Assembly (NCBI RefSeq): GCF_003464165.1
Contig: NZ_QSEK01000010.1
Span: 10,492 to 74,491, forward strand
Length of the DNA: 64,000 nt
Reading direction: 5' to 3'
Source of the DNA: Eubacterium sp. AM49-13BH
Lineage (GTDB): Bacteria > Bacillota > Clostridia > Lachnospirales > Lachnospiraceae
This document shows, piece after piece, positions 28,123-41,534 of the stretch (its first letter is position 1; every line of letters starts with the position of its first letter). A model generated the notes under the pieces. The model did not search any database. It was given only the letters and a program-made list of their open reading frames with translations, and was not told the origin of the DNA. Made by a program: the position numbers and the translations under genes.

Positions 28123-29124
28123 ATGCCTTTGACCAATACACAATATGCCTCTATTATGAGACAATATGATGATATTAAAACAGCCAACAGGCACCTGCAG
28201 AGTGACCGTTATAAAGAAGTCACTGCCCTGTGTCCTGATATAGCAGATATTGACTCTGAGATTATAGACTTGTCCATAAAAACTGCCAGAGCGCGTATAG
28301 AAGCTGACTCATCGGACACGACTACTGATGAATTAGCTTCCAGCCTTAAGTCACTCAACAACAGAAAAGTGGCTGCTCTGGCTTCTATAGGCAAGCCCGC
28401 TGATTATCTTGATGATATATTTACATGTCCTTATTGCAAGGATTCCGGTTATGTTGATGGTAAACGTTGCATGTGCTTTAACAAAAAAGCTATAGATCTT
28501 ATATATAAGGACTCTAATCTCAAGAACATAACTACTGACGAGAATTTTGACACATTCTCTTTTAGCTGGTACAACAATACTGATATTGATCCAGCAACAG
28601 GGCTCACACCTTATAATAATATGCAGAAAGTTCTCAAAGTATGTCACGATTTCGTCGATAACTTTGACACCAATTTTTCTAATCTGTTATTTATTGGACA
28701 GACTGGTGTTGGAAAGACTTTTCTTTCCAACTGTATTGCAAGGGCGCTTATGGACTCCTGCCACAGCATAATATATCTTACTGCCGGGGAATTCTTTGAT
28801 TCTTTCAAGAGCGATGATTTTAAGGAATTCGGAAGTTCCAAGTTTGACACTTCATTTTTTATTGAATGTGACCTGCTTATTATTGATGATCTCGGAACAG
28901 AGAAAGCTTCAGATTATAATTTTTCTAATCTGTTTAATACTATTAATGAAAGGCTTCTTAGAAGAAAGAGTATTATTATATCTTCTAACCTTGAGATGCC
29001 TGATATTGAGACAAGGTACTCACAGAGAATTTTCTCAAGACTTGTAAGTGCCTATTCAATTTTAAGACTCTTTGGAGATGATATCCGCTGTATGAAGAAA
29101 TTATCACCAACTAAAAGGTCTTAA
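28123..29124 (+). CDS. DnaC/DnaI-like helicase loader ATPase
   Basis: 333 residues. The N-terminal half is a helical region followed by a zinc-type Cys cluster (CPYCKDSGYVDGKRCMCF, near residues 105-122). The C-terminal half is an AAA+ ATPase: Walker A GQTGVGKTFLSNCIA, Walker B LLIIDDLGTE and an arginine finger region IETRYSQRIFSR. Such proteins deliver DnaB helicase to DNA with DnaD-type partners. AAGGAG precedes the start. The gene is co-transcribed with the DnaD-like gene; a weak inverted repeat CATTGAC/GTCAATG (29147-29169) follows. Confidence 0.9.
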   Translation: MPLTNTQYASIMRQYDDIKTANRHLQSDRYKEVTALCPDIADIDSEIIDLSIKTARARIEADSSDTTTDELASSLKSLNNRKVAALASIGKPADYLDDIFTCPYCKDSGYVDGKRCMCFNKKAIDLIYKDSNLKNITTDENFDTFSFSWYNNTDIDPATGLTPYNNMQKVLKVCHDFVDNFDTNFSNLLFIGQTGVGKTFLSNCIARALMDSCHSIIYLTAGEFFDSFKSDDFKEFGSSKFDTSFFIECDLLIIDDLGTEKASDYNFSNLFNTINERLLRRKSIIISSNLEMPDIETRYSQRIFSRLVSAYSILRLFGDDIRCMKKLSPTKRS

Positions 29125-29224
29125 CGATTATTTATGTCAAATATATCATTGACTTATTTCGCGTCAATGTTTATATTTTTATATGTATGTTTAATTATTA
29201 TACTTTTATGGAGGATTATTTATT

Positions 29225-30409
29225 ATGCCACGTGATGAAAAACACACAGAAACTATTCCCTACGGAACTTTAGGTATTATCCCATTAGCAAGCTGCACTG
29301 AAATGGGTAAGAAAGTTGACGAGTACCTTGTAAAGTGGAGAGAGCAGCGTCAGAATGAGAATACTTCCACCCTTAATTTTGCAGGATATAAGAGAGACAG
29401 TTATATTGTTAACGCTAAGACTCCTAGATTCGGTTCAGGAGAAGGAAAGGGCGTTCTTGTAGATTCTGTCCGTGGTCATGACTTATATATTATGCTTGAT
29501 GTCTGCAACTACAGTCTTGAATATACTGTTTGCGGTTTCAAGAACCATATGTCTCCTGATGATCACTATGCTGACCTCAAGAGAGTTATTGCTGCTGCAG
29601 GTGGTAAGGCAAGAAGAATTAATGTAATCATGCCTTTCCTTTATGAATCAAGACAGCACAAGAGAACAGGAAGAGAATCTCTTGACTGTGCACTTATGCT
29701 TCAGGAACTTACAGATATGGGCGTTGAGAATATTATTACTTTTGACGCACATGACCCAAGAGTACACAATGCTATTCCTCTTAAGGGCTTTGAATCTGTA
29801 TCATGCACATACCAGTTTATCAAGTATCTCCTTCTTAATGTGGACGACCTTCACATCGACAGCGAGCATATGATGGTTATCAGCCCGGATGAAGGTGGTA
29901 TGGGACGTGCTGTTTACTTTGCTAATGTTCTTGGTCTTGATATGGGTATGTTCTATAAGAGAAGAGATTACACTAAGATTGTTAATGGACGTAATCCTAT
30001 CGTTGCACATGAGTTCCTTGGAACTAATGTTGAAGGTAAGGATGTTATCATCATTGATGATATGATTTCTTCTGGTGAAAGTATGATTGATGTTGCTTCT
30101 GAGCTTAAGAAGCGTGGTGCAAGCAGAGTATTCTGTGCAACTACATTCGGTCTTTTCACTAACGGATTCAAGAAATTTGATGAAGCATATGAGAATGGTA
30201 TTATCGACAGAATCCTTACAACTAACCTTGTATACCAGCCATCAGAGCTTCTCTCTAAGCCTTGGTACATCAATGTTGATATGAGCAAATACATGGCTCT
30301 CCTTATTGATACACTTAACCATGATTCTTCAATCAGTAACCTCTTAAGCCCTGTTGAAAGAATCCAGCAGAGAGTTAAGGAATATAACGAACTTCATTAC
30401 GGTAAGTAA
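29225..30409 (+). CDS. prs: Ribose-phosphate pyrophosphokinase (PRPP synthetase)
   Basis: A 394-residue enzyme that makes PRPP from ribose-5-phosphate and ATP for nucleotide, His and Trp synthesis. Seen: ESRQHKRTGRESLDCALMLQ, DAHDPRVHNAIP, SPDEGGMGRAVYFAN and the PRPP loop DVIIIDDMISSGES. It is longer than the usual 310-320 residues: the N-terminus has extra sequence before the first domain (LAGC-like segments ASCTEMGKKVDEYL), as in clostridial long-form enzymes. Strong GGAGG upstream. A terminator follows 35 bases after the stop. Confidence 0.93.
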   Translation: MPRDEKHTETIPYGTLGIIPLASCTEMGKKVDEYLVKWREQRQNENTSTLNFAGYKRDSYIVNAKTPRFGSGEGKGVLVDSVRGHDLYIMLDVCNYSLEYTVCGFKNHMSPDDHYADLKRVIAAAGGKARRINVIMPFLYESRQHKRTGRESLDCALMLQELTDMGVENIITFDAHDPRVHNAIPLKGFESVSCTYQFIKYLLLNVDDLHIDSEHMMVISPDEGGMGRAVYFANVLGLDMGMFYKRRDYTKIVNGRNPIVAHEFLGTNVEGKDVIIIDDMISSGESMIDVASELKKRGASRVFCATTFGLFTNGFKKFDEAYENGIIDRILTTNLVYQPSELLSKPWYINVDMSKYMALLIDTLNHDSSISNLLSPVERIQQRVKEYNELHYGK

Positions 30410-30443
30410 TTATTCACTTACAGCTTAATTGTTATAATAATTT

Positions 30444-30471
30444 AGCCGGGCGCTTATGCGTCCGGCTTTTT
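30444..30471 (+). terminator. Rho-independent terminator of prs
   Basis: AGCCGGGCGC pairs with GCGTCCGGCT around TTAT, followed by TTTT. The stem overlaps the stop codon and last codons of the convergent penicillin-binding protein gene. Confidence 0.9.
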
Positions 30472-32655
30472 ATCTGTGTGATTATTACTCTGTGTTGTCT
30501 CCTGTGTTGAACCTGTATTATCTGGATTAGTACCAGTATTTCCACTTGATGAACCACTCTGTGATTCTTGCTGTGACTGGCTTGGATTCTGTGTCTGTGA
30601 AGATTTCTGTGTCTCTGATTGTGTCTGTTTCTGTGTTTCCTTTACCGATTCAGTCTCAGATTCTGTCTCCTTTGTTGTCTCCTGCACATCACTCTTCTTT
30701 CCATATGATGGAAAATCCTTCTTTGAAAGATTTTTATGTGCAGATTCCATAAACTGCCTGAATATCTGCTTAGTATAGATCTGTGATATTGTTGCAGGAT
30801 AATCATACCCCTGCCATACAGCAACTGTATAATAAGCACTATATCCGCAGAACCACGAATCATAATTAGAATTAGTTGTACCAGTCTTTCCTGCGACAAT
30901 AGCATTATTCGTTGCTGCTTCCCGTCCAGTTCCATCAGTTACTGCTGTCTTTAGCATGTCAGTCATCATTCTGCATGCATCTGAATCATATATCTTCTGC
31001 TGTCTGTTAGATGAATCATATATAACTTTTCCACGCACATTCTTTATCTGTGACACACATGTAACTCTTCTGTACTGTCCGTCATTAACAATTGTTGCAT
31101 ACGCACCAGCCATTTCTTCTGTCGATACTCCATATGTGAAGCCACCTATTGATATTGCATCATAATCTTTATCCATCCATATCTTATGGAATCCCTGATT
31201 AAGCAGATATGAACTTCCAACTCTCGGAGTAATTTCTTTAAGTACATTCCATGCAACTGTATTTCGTGACAGATTTACTGCCGTCCTTAATGTAATACTG
31301 CCCATATATGTTCCATCAGCATTCTTAGGACCATTCTCAATATACTCATCTTTTACGATTGTATCAGGTGTATTGCCACGCTCAAGATATGGAACATAAT
31401 CAAGTATTGGTTTAATGGAGCTTCCTGGCTGTCTGTAGCTCTGATATGCCCTGTTTAATGTATATCCTTCAAGTTCCTGACTTCTTGCCCCCACAATAGC
31501 CACTACATTTCCAGTTTCATTATCTATACATGTAGCTGCCGCCTGCATCTCATAGACATCATCCTTCATGGCCGTATAACCTTTAAGATTGTCATCTATT
31601 GCATCCTGGAGTTTCTGCTGTAAATCCATGTCTATACTTGTATATACCTTATATCCACCCGAAAGAAGCTTCTGCTGGAACAATGTATAACTCTGTTCAT
31701 ATAGATCCTTATACTGGTTGTAATCATCATCACTGCTGAAATCCGTTCTGAATACGAATCCGTTAGCCTGCATCATACCCTCTATAGCACAATGTCTTGC
31801 ATATGTTTCCACCGAATTATTCTTAGATACCTCCGGCTGCTGTGCAAGCACTATCTGGGTATTAACTGCTGTATCATAATCTTCCTGGCTTATCTTATTA
31901 TTCTCAAGAAGCTTCTCAAGTATAAGATTTCTTCTGGTCATCGTATTATCGTAATTAGTAAGCGGATTATATCTTGTAGGGCTGTTAGGTATTGCCGCGA
32001 TAAATACCTGTTCTGCAAGAGAAAGTTCATTAATTTCCTTGTCAAAATATCCTCTTGCCGCAGCTCCAACGCCATAATATCCATTGGCGAAATAGATATT
32101 ATTAAGATAAAACTCAAGAATTTCATTCTTCGAGTACTTCTTCTCTATATATGTCGCAACAAATATCTCCTTGACTTTTCGCTGCCATGTAACTTCCTGA
32201 CTTAAGAATATATTCTTGGCGAGCTGCTGTGTTATAGTACTGGCTCCCTGGACAATTTCGTCATTCTCCGTATTAGCTATTACAGCTCTTATTATGGCTT
32301 TGATATCAATTCCTTTGTGTTTATAGAAATCTTTATCTTCCATTACAACAAATGCATCTGCCAGTGTATCAGGAATCTGCCCAATATCTATATAATACAT
32401 GTCTTTTGATTCCATCATTGAGCATAACTCATTGCCATCAGTGTCATATATTAGTGTTGTTCCTGATGCCATAAATGTGTCTGCTGAACTATCATTTACA
32501 AGTTCTTTGGCATCCTGTGCCAGTTGTATAACTTTTACTATCTTTGGTGAAAATATCGCCAGAGTTACTACAAAAGCAAGTAATATTATTAATAATACAA
32601 GCCTTCTTATTAATCTGCGTCTTCTTTTCTTTTTAGATAATTTTTTCTTAGCCAT
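30454..32655 (-). CDS. Class A penicillin-binding protein (PBP1A type)
   Basis: A 733-residue bifunctional wall synthase. A basic N-terminus (KKKRRRRLIRR) and one membrane span (about 15-35) anchor it. The glycosyltransferase domain (about 75-250) has EDKDFYKHKGID with the catalytic Glu and QGASTITQQLAKN. The transpeptidase domain (about 380-620) has PGSSIKP (catalytic Ser), SRN, and AGKTGTTNSNYD. The C-terminal 80 residues are a Ser, Thr, Gln and Glu-rich tail without predicted fold. It polymerises and cross-links peptidoglycan outside the membrane. The next gene in the same direction codes for another anchored protein 25 bases upstream. Confidence 0.95.
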   Translation of the reverse strand: MAKKKLSKKKRRRRLIRRLVLLIILLAFVVTLAIFSPKIVKVIQLAQDAKELVNDSSADTFMASGTTLIYDTDGNELCSMMESKDMYYIDIGQIPDTLADAFVVMEDKDFYKHKGIDIKAIIRAVIANTENDEIVQGASTITQQLAKNIFLSQEVTWQRKVKEIFVATYIEKKYSKNEILEFYLNNIYFANGYYGVGAAARGYFDKEINELSLAEQVFIAAIPNSPTRYNPLTNYDNTMTRRNLILEKLLENNKISQEDYDTAVNTQIVLAQQPEVSKNNSVETYARHCAIEGMMQANGFVFRTDFSSDDDYNQYKDLYEQSYTLFQQKLLSGGYKVYTSIDMDLQQKLQDAIDDNLKGYTAMKDDVYEMQAAATCIDNETGNVVAIVGARSQELEGYTLNRAYQSYRQPGSSIKPILDYVPYLERGNTPDTIVKDEYIENGPKNADGTYMGSITLRTAVNLSRNTVAWNVLKEITPRVGSSYLLNQGFHKIWMDKDYDAISIGGFTYGVSTEEMAGAYATIVNDGQYRRVTCVSQIKNVRGKVIYDSSNRQQKIYDSDACRMMTDMLKTAVTDGTGREAATNNAIVAGKTGTTNSNYDSWFCGYSAYYTVAVWQGYDYPATISQIYTKQIFRQFMESAHKNLSKKDFPSYGKKSDVQETTKETESETESVKETQKQTQSETQKSSQTQNPSQSQQESQSGSSSGNTGTNPDNTGSTQETTQSNNHTDKKPDA

Positions 32656-32679
32656 AAACTTAAATCCTTATGAATATCA

Positions 32680-35217
32680 TTATTTGTAATAAGTTACATA
32701 TATATTACCACCCTGAGAAAACATCTTACCTGCCTCATTCATTGAAGCTGTCTTCTGTGCTCCAGTCGACGCTTCAATATATGCAATCTCACTTGAATTA
32801 TATGCAGTAATAATTATATATTCGTCTTCTCCAATCCTTGCTATCACAGGACTTCCGTCCCCTACATAGCTGAGTGCTTTTTCATAAGTTATTCCCGTAA
32901 GACTGATTCCATGTACACCGCTTATATTGTCAAATGTCTCAACAGCGGTATGTCCCTGCTCCATATAAGACACTGCGTTGAAATCAGCACCAAGATAATT
33001 ACTTACCGCAGCAACTGCATTAGTAATTGAATCTCCAGATGTAACCGGTACAATGCCATCTATTGATGCCTGTGTACTCTTATATCTCTTCCATACCAGC
33101 TTGGAATTGCTGTCAACTACTGTTCCATATGTGTCGTATGCAAGGGTTATTGCCTGATTAAGCTGTGTTCTGCTTCCCTGGAACTTGCCATAACCATATA
33201 CATAATATCTTCCATCCCATGAAAATTCATCCTCAAGTTCAAGTTTTGTATTATCCTTAAATATTATCTCTCCAGAAGTTCTATAAGTAACCGATATATC
33301 ACCTATCTTGGTTATAAGTTCAATATACAGTTCCTGTTTCCTTGCATCTGTACTTATTGTCTCGGCTTTTACAGCATTTTCTATTACATTCTCATCTTTA
33401 TTAATAAGCTGATCTATACTTGTCGATACATAACCGCTTCCAGATTTCACAATTCGTGAAAGTGTTATTCGCTTTCCCTGAACCTCTGTACTGGAAACAT
33501 ATATATCCGGCTGCTCATATTCCTTAATCAGATTGTAGTCGACATCAATAATTCCAACCCTATACATTGCATAAGTCCTGCTTCCATCTGCTCCTGATAT
33601 AATATCAGCCTTATGCGCCATTCCATATATGAAATCAGAATCAATATAACCAAGCGGTCTTAATGTATCACCTTCATCTGCATTTATCTCATATGCACTA
33701 TCATTGCTCATATTAAGTATTCTTATAGTATCTGTGTTATATATATCTCCCGAAACACTGTATGCAATAGCATCTCCCGCATCGGACACTGCATAAGCAT
33801 CTTCTTTAAGTCCTGTTATCTCTGTCATGACCTCTTTACTTACAAGGTCTACAGAATACAGAGTCTCATCTATAAGTATATAGAATTTGTCATTAGAAAC
33901 ATAAGAAACGCCGCCAACATTCTGTGTGAGAATGTTATAAGGAATTGCCACTGGAATGAACAATCTTTCAGTAACATCATTATCTGAATATGAATATCTG
34001 CATAAAGATACGCCAACCTGTCCTTCATGCTCTCCTCTGTTCATATATCCTGATACTAAAAATGTTGCATCTCCGTTATCTTCTATTTTCATTATCTTAA
34101 TGTTATGGGCATCATAATCTTCTCTGACAGAATCAGTTTCCTCACCCCTGAATGAAAATACCCTTGTAAATGTCTGTGAACTGCTGTTAAAACACCACAG
34201 TGACCCCTGATTAACAAAATAGGTATATATTCCCTTTTCATCAGAAGTACAGTTAACATATGTTGAAGAATTAATTCCAAGATTAATCTTTGCTGAAGAA
34301 GTAAGGTCATTCTTCGCATCAAATACCTGATTCATCTCTCTTTCAAAATTAAGAAGATAAAAGCCACTATTAGTTTGACGTATTCTGTAATACTCATTCA
34401 CATTATATGTATCACTTGAAGAATAATCATTAGCAGCTCCTACTCTGTAATCAAGCCTTATTATTGCAACGTCGTCATTAATAGATATAATTTCTGGTGT
34501 TATCTCACTTTCTATATATGGTTCAAGATCTCCCCATCCAATCTGACTCAGTGAACAGTTGATATTAACCTTTCCATAATTAGTGTTATCTCCAACACTC
34601 GAAGTTTCAAGATATCCTCCTATATCTTTAAGTCTTGCACTATCGAATGTACATGCATTGAAATCCCTGACAAAATCCAGCTTCTTCTGCAGATCGTAAT
34701 CTGTTCCATACATAATTCTTGTATAATAATAAACTGCATCATGTTTCTTTGTCTTAAGAACAACCTCAAGAGCATACTCTTTTCCGGTATCAAGAAGGTT
34801 CTTTATGTTCAATGTAACATTTATCTTATTATCAGTTACCTGATATCCACTTACTTCTGTATTCTCTATGAGAGACTTGTCCTCTAAAGAACGTATCTTA
34901 TAGCCGACCGACTCAACATCTTCTCCATATGTATTAATTGTTATCGCAAGTTTTCTATCCTTATTAACCGGTGTAATATTGCCATAAAACAATGTTGAAT
35001 CCAGCTCCGAAGTGTAACCATGAAGCACATTATACTGTGTGCCTGCCTCTGTATCCATTGCAACTGTTGGAAGAGTTGCATCTGCCATAGTGGTTGCTGA
35101 CGGCATTATCTGTTCGAATTTCATTGATATAAATGTTATGATAACCGTAACTAAAAATATAACTCCAAGTATAAAATACTTAGAACCTGATATACTATAA
35201 TTCCTGATTCTTTTCAA
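32680..35217 (-). CDS. Large membrane-anchored extracytoplasmic protein with C39-like C-terminal domain lacking the Cys
   Basis: 845 residues. One membrane span near residues 14-32 (FILGVIFLVTVIITFISM); the rest faces outward. Residues about 350-600 look like repeated beta-blades (propeller-like, e.g. YSVDLVSKEV, RILNMSNDSAYEINADEG). The last 120 residues (about 725-845) resemble the C39-like papain fold, but the usual Cys-Gly-Pro is SGDSITNAVAAVSNYLG and the usual His position is YIIITAYN, so activity is unlikely. The start codon is TTG with GGAGG 6 bases away. It overlaps nothing but begins next to the methyltransferase stop, and it runs into the penicillin-binding protein gene, so a role in envelope assembly is possible. 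Confidence 0.7.
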   Translation of the reverse strand: MKRIRNYSISGSKYFILGVIFLVTVIITFISMKFEQIMPSATTMADATLPTVAMDTEAGTQYNVLHGYTSELDSTLFYGNITPVNKDRKLAITINTYGEDVESVGYKIRSLEDKSLIENTEVSGYQVTDNKINVTLNIKNLLDTGKEYALEVVLKTKKHDAVYYYTRIMYGTDYDLQKKLDFVRDFNACTFDSARLKDIGGYLETSSVGDNTNYGKVNINCSLSQIGWGDLEPYIESEITPEIISINDDVAIIRLDYRVGAANDYSSSDTYNVNEYYRIRQTNSGFYLLNFEREMNQVFDAKNDLTSSAKINLGINSSTYVNCTSDEKGIYTYFVNQGSLWCFNSSSQTFTRVFSFRGEETDSVREDYDAHNIKIMKIEDNGDATFLVSGYMNRGEHEGQVGVSLCRYSYSDNDVTERLFIPVAIPYNILTQNVGGVSYVSNDKFYILIDETLYSVDLVSKEVMTEITGLKEDAYAVSDAGDAIAYSVSGDIYNTDTIRILNMSNDSAYEINADEGDTLRPLGYIDSDFIYGMAHKADIISGADGSRTYAMYRVGIIDVDYNLIKEYEQPDIYVSSTEVQGKRITLSRIVKSGSGYVSTSIDQLINKDENVIENAVKAETISTDARKQELYIELITKIGDISVTYRTSGEIIFKDNTKLELEDEFSWDGRYYVYGYGKFQGSRTQLNQAITLAYDTYGTVVDSNSKLVWKRYKSTQASIDGIVPVTSGDSITNAVAAVSNYLGADFNAVSYMEQGHTAVETFDNISGVHGISLTGITYEKALSYVGDGSPVIARIGEDEYIIITAYNSSEIAYIEASTGAQKTASMNEAGKMFSQGGNIYVTYYK

Positions 35218-35218
35218 T

Positions 35219-36367
35219 TTAATCCTCCAAAAGCTTCTTTAGCGTAAGGTCAATATTAAGCACCCTGCTCATATTCTGTACTTCCTCATAAGCCTTTGCA
35301 TCAGGCTTTCCAGTCTTAACAGCTCTTATAAGCAGATTCTTTGGTGTATGCTCCATGTCTATGAATTCGAGTATCTGTGTCTGGTAACCCTTAGATTCTA
35401 AAAGCTTTGCCCTTGCACCATCTGTCGCTATTGCTGCAAATCTTTCCTTTAAGATTCCATAATCCATGACAGGTGAAAGAGTTTCATCTGCAATTGTTCT
35501 GTTTGCCTCATGCTGACAGCAAGGCACAGAAAGTATAACCTTCGCACCCCATTTTACTGCTTTGGCGAGTGCATAATCTGTAGCCGTATCACATGCATGA
35601 AGTGTTACAACCATATCTACAGACTCAACACCCTTGTAAGAAGCAATATCTCCTTCATAGAAATCCAGCTTGTCATAGCCATATCTGGTTCTTAACTGAT
35701 TGCAGTGCTCAATAACATCTTTCTTTAAATCCAGCCCGATTATTGTTATATTGTATCCCTTAAGAACCTTAAGATAATAATACATTGCAAATGTAAGATA
35801 TGATTTTCCACATCCAAAATCAATTATTGTCTGTTCTTTATCCTTATCTAACTGTGGCAGAATATCCTCTATAAATTCAAGGAATCTATTAATCTGCCTG
35901 AACTTATCATATCTTGTTCTTACAATTGCCCCCTCTTTAGTCATAACTCCAAGATCAACAAGAAAATCCACCTTCTCGCCCTCTTTAAGAATATATGTCT
36001 TGGTTCTGTTGTGTGACATATCCTTCTGACTCTTTATCTGTGCAAGCCTTTTATACTTACAGGTACATGCGCCCTTCTTTGAACTAAGCACCGTGGCAGT
36101 CGCATCTGTCATATTAAACTGCGCCTGTTTAAATGTGTTCTCCATATATTCTGTAATTCTTGTCTTAATCTCTTCTTCTGAATAATTGGTGTGAAGCACT
36201 TTTCTTCCCACGAATTCTGATGCCTGATACTTTATCTCATCCTTAAGCTGGACCGGACGAATCTTAACTCTCATCACACCTTCTTCATTCTTAACCTTCT
36301 GTCCGCTTATTGTAAGATCAATAAGCCTGTCATTAATACATTTATCTAAAAGCTCTTTTAATTCCAT
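35219..36367 (-). CDS. Class I SAM-dependent methyltransferase, target unknown
   Basis: 382 residues. The N-terminal 150 residues are family-specific with KKGACTCKYKRL. The C-terminal half is a Rossmann methyltransferase: motif I IIDFGCGKSYLTFAMYYYL, IIGLDLKKDVIEHCNQL, DFYEGDIASYKG and VVTLHACDTATDYAL. The LHACDTATD stretch is seen in a family annotated only as SAM-dependent methyltransferase in Clostridia and in related eukaryote tRNA-modifying proteins. The substrate is not known. A good start with no long leader. It is the first gene of a unit with the 845-residue protein and the penicillin-binding protein. Confidence 0.8.
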   Translation of the reverse strand: MELKELLDKCINDRLIDLTISGQKVKNEEGVMRVKIRPVQLKDEIKYQASEFVGRKVLHTNYSEEEIKTRITEYMENTFKQAQFNMTDATATVLSSKKGACTCKYKRLAQIKSQKDMSHNRTKTYILKEGEKVDFLVDLGVMTKEGAIVRTRYDKFRQINRFLEFIEDILPQLDKDKEQTIIDFGCGKSYLTFAMYYYLKVLKGYNITIIGLDLKKDVIEHCNQLRTRYGYDKLDFYEGDIASYKGVESVDMVVTLHACDTATDYALAKAVKWGAKVILSVPCCQHEANRTIADETLSPVMDYGILKERFAAIATDGARAKLLESKGYQTQILEFIDMEHTPKNLLIRAVKTGKPDAKAYEEVQNMSRVLNIDLTLKKLLED

Positions 36368-36470
36368 ATCTGCCTCATCTTTTCTTGATTTATCCTCTGG
36401 ATATACATGGTTATTTTAATCTCTTTAGACAAAAACCACAATAGCAAGTTTCATGCCTTAAAAATCATTA

Positions 36471-37196
36471 TCAGAAATCCTCATTATATATCGGTGTTGA
36501 AAGCTGTATATCCGTCACTCCCCTTGTCTCGTCATAATTCATTGTTATATTAACATTTATCTTGTTTTTTCCTATGCTTACAGAATCCTTAACGCTTTTA
36601 GCATAAGCATACACAACATATGAATCCTGTATCTGTCCCGTAGTCACAGTCTTTGCACCCAGCATCTTAAGCATTCTGCCGCTGACCTCGCTCTTATCAT
36701 ACTGTGACATATCCCCAGCAATGCTTCCTTTCATGCTGACTGTTACATGAGTATCTATTCCATATTCCTCTAAAACCTGTTTCATCAGCTTTTCATAATC
36801 TGAAGTGCTCTCAAATCCCTTATACAGTTCTATATCAGTTATAAAATATTCTCCTGTACTGCTCTTTTTTATTGATATATCTGCGCTGCCATTAACTGAT
36901 TGCTGTGTAAGATATATTCCTGTTTCATCCTCCGTTATATTATATCTGTTAAGCCCCAGAGTCTTTGCCATCTGTGTCATCATAAGTTTCTTTGCTGTAT
37001 CCGACATCCCATTGTCAAGCTTTCCTGTCGCTGATATGTCGGCACTTATATCATAGTAAACATTTTCACAGAATGTATCTACAACATCCATTGCCTCACC
37101 CTTTATGCCCTTGTATACAAGTCTGCCGGCAAATACTGCCCATATAATTACTGCGGCTGCTATCATCAGCCTCTGAAATCTATATATCCTTACCAT
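36471..37196 (-). CDS. YwmB-like (TATA-box-binding-fold) membrane protein
   Basis: 241 residues with an N-terminal membrane span (about 9-28, LMIAAAVIIWAVFAGRLV). The rest shows two similar halves of a strand-helix pattern (DISADISATGKLDN and THVTVSMKGSIAGD). Its position right after atpC matches the ywmB neighbourhood of Bacillus subtilis, which supports YwmB-family membership, though identity is loose. Function is not known. Its ribosome site GGGAGG is inside the right arm of the atp operon terminator-like hairpin. Confidence 0.6.
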   Translation of the reverse strand: MVRIYRFQRLMIAAAVIIWAVFAGRLVYKGIKGEAMDVVDTFCENVYYDISADISATGKLDNGMSDTAKKLMMTQMAKTLGLNRYNITEDETGIYLTQQSVNGSADISIKKSSTGEYFITDIELYKGFESTSDYEKLMKQVLEEYGIDTHVTVSMKGSIAGDMSQYDKSEVSGRMLKMLGAKTVTTGQIQDSYVVYAYAKSVKDSVSIGKNKINVNITMNYDETRGVTDIQLSTPIYNEDF

Positions 37197-37198
37197 AT

Positions 37199-37243
37199 AA
37201 AAAACCTCCCATCACCTGAAATATTCCCAGATAATGGAAGGTT
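37199..37243 (-). terminator. Imperfect terminator-like hairpin after atpC
   Basis: On the minus strand AACCTTCCAT pairs imperfectly with ATGGGAGGTT and is followed by TTTTTT. The stem's right arm contains the ribosome site of the next gene, which starts 8 bases later. Confidence 0.6.
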
Positions 37244-37255
37244 TATACATATTAT

Positions 37256-37660
37256 TTAATTAACAGCCTTAATTCTCGCAAGCGATCTCTTAAGCGCTGC
37301 ATCTGCTCTTACCATATCCAGACTATTATCATGGCTGGCAAGTCTCTTTTCAGCTCGCAGTCTCGCCTCATTAGCTCTTTCTACATCGATTTCATCTGAC
37401 CATTCTGCCACCTCAGCAAGAATAGTTATCTTATCCTTGAGAATCTCTATAATTCCACCGTGTACCGCAGCTTTCTTTACATCATTACCATTGTGTATGC
37501 TAAGAACACAAGGAACAACAACTGCAGTAAGCGGAATATGTCCCGGATAAACACCTATATCGCCTTCACTGGTAGAAAGTTCAACAAATGTAGCGTCATC
37601 ATCGTAGAAAACTCTGTCCGGCGTATTAACCAGAAGCTTTATTGTCTGTAAATCTGCCAT
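37256..37660 (-). CDS. atpC: ATP synthase epsilon subunit
   Basis: A 134-residue epsilon subunit of the F1 central stalk. It has the N-terminal beta-sandwich (TIKLLVNTPDRVFYDDDATF, VYPGHIPLTAVV) and the C-terminal two-helix part (EIDVERANEARLRAEKRL) that can lock rotation. Length is normal. It is the last atp gene, 14 bases after atpD. Confidence 0.97.
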   Translation of the reverse strand: MADLQTIKLLVNTPDRVFYDDDATFVELSTSEGDIGVYPGHIPLTAVVVPCVLSIHNGNDVKKAAVHGGIIEILKDKITILAEVAEWSDEIDVERANEARLRAEKRLASHDNSLDMVRADAALKRSLARIKAVN

Positions 37661-37673
37661 TACAACCTCTTTT

Positions 37674-39948
<2,275 letters not shown>

Positions 39949-39974
39949 AAACTATTACCTCCATTCCAAAACAT

Positions 39975-41507
<1,533 letters not shown>

Positions 41508-41534
41508 TTAATTAAACTAACCTGTCTGATATTC

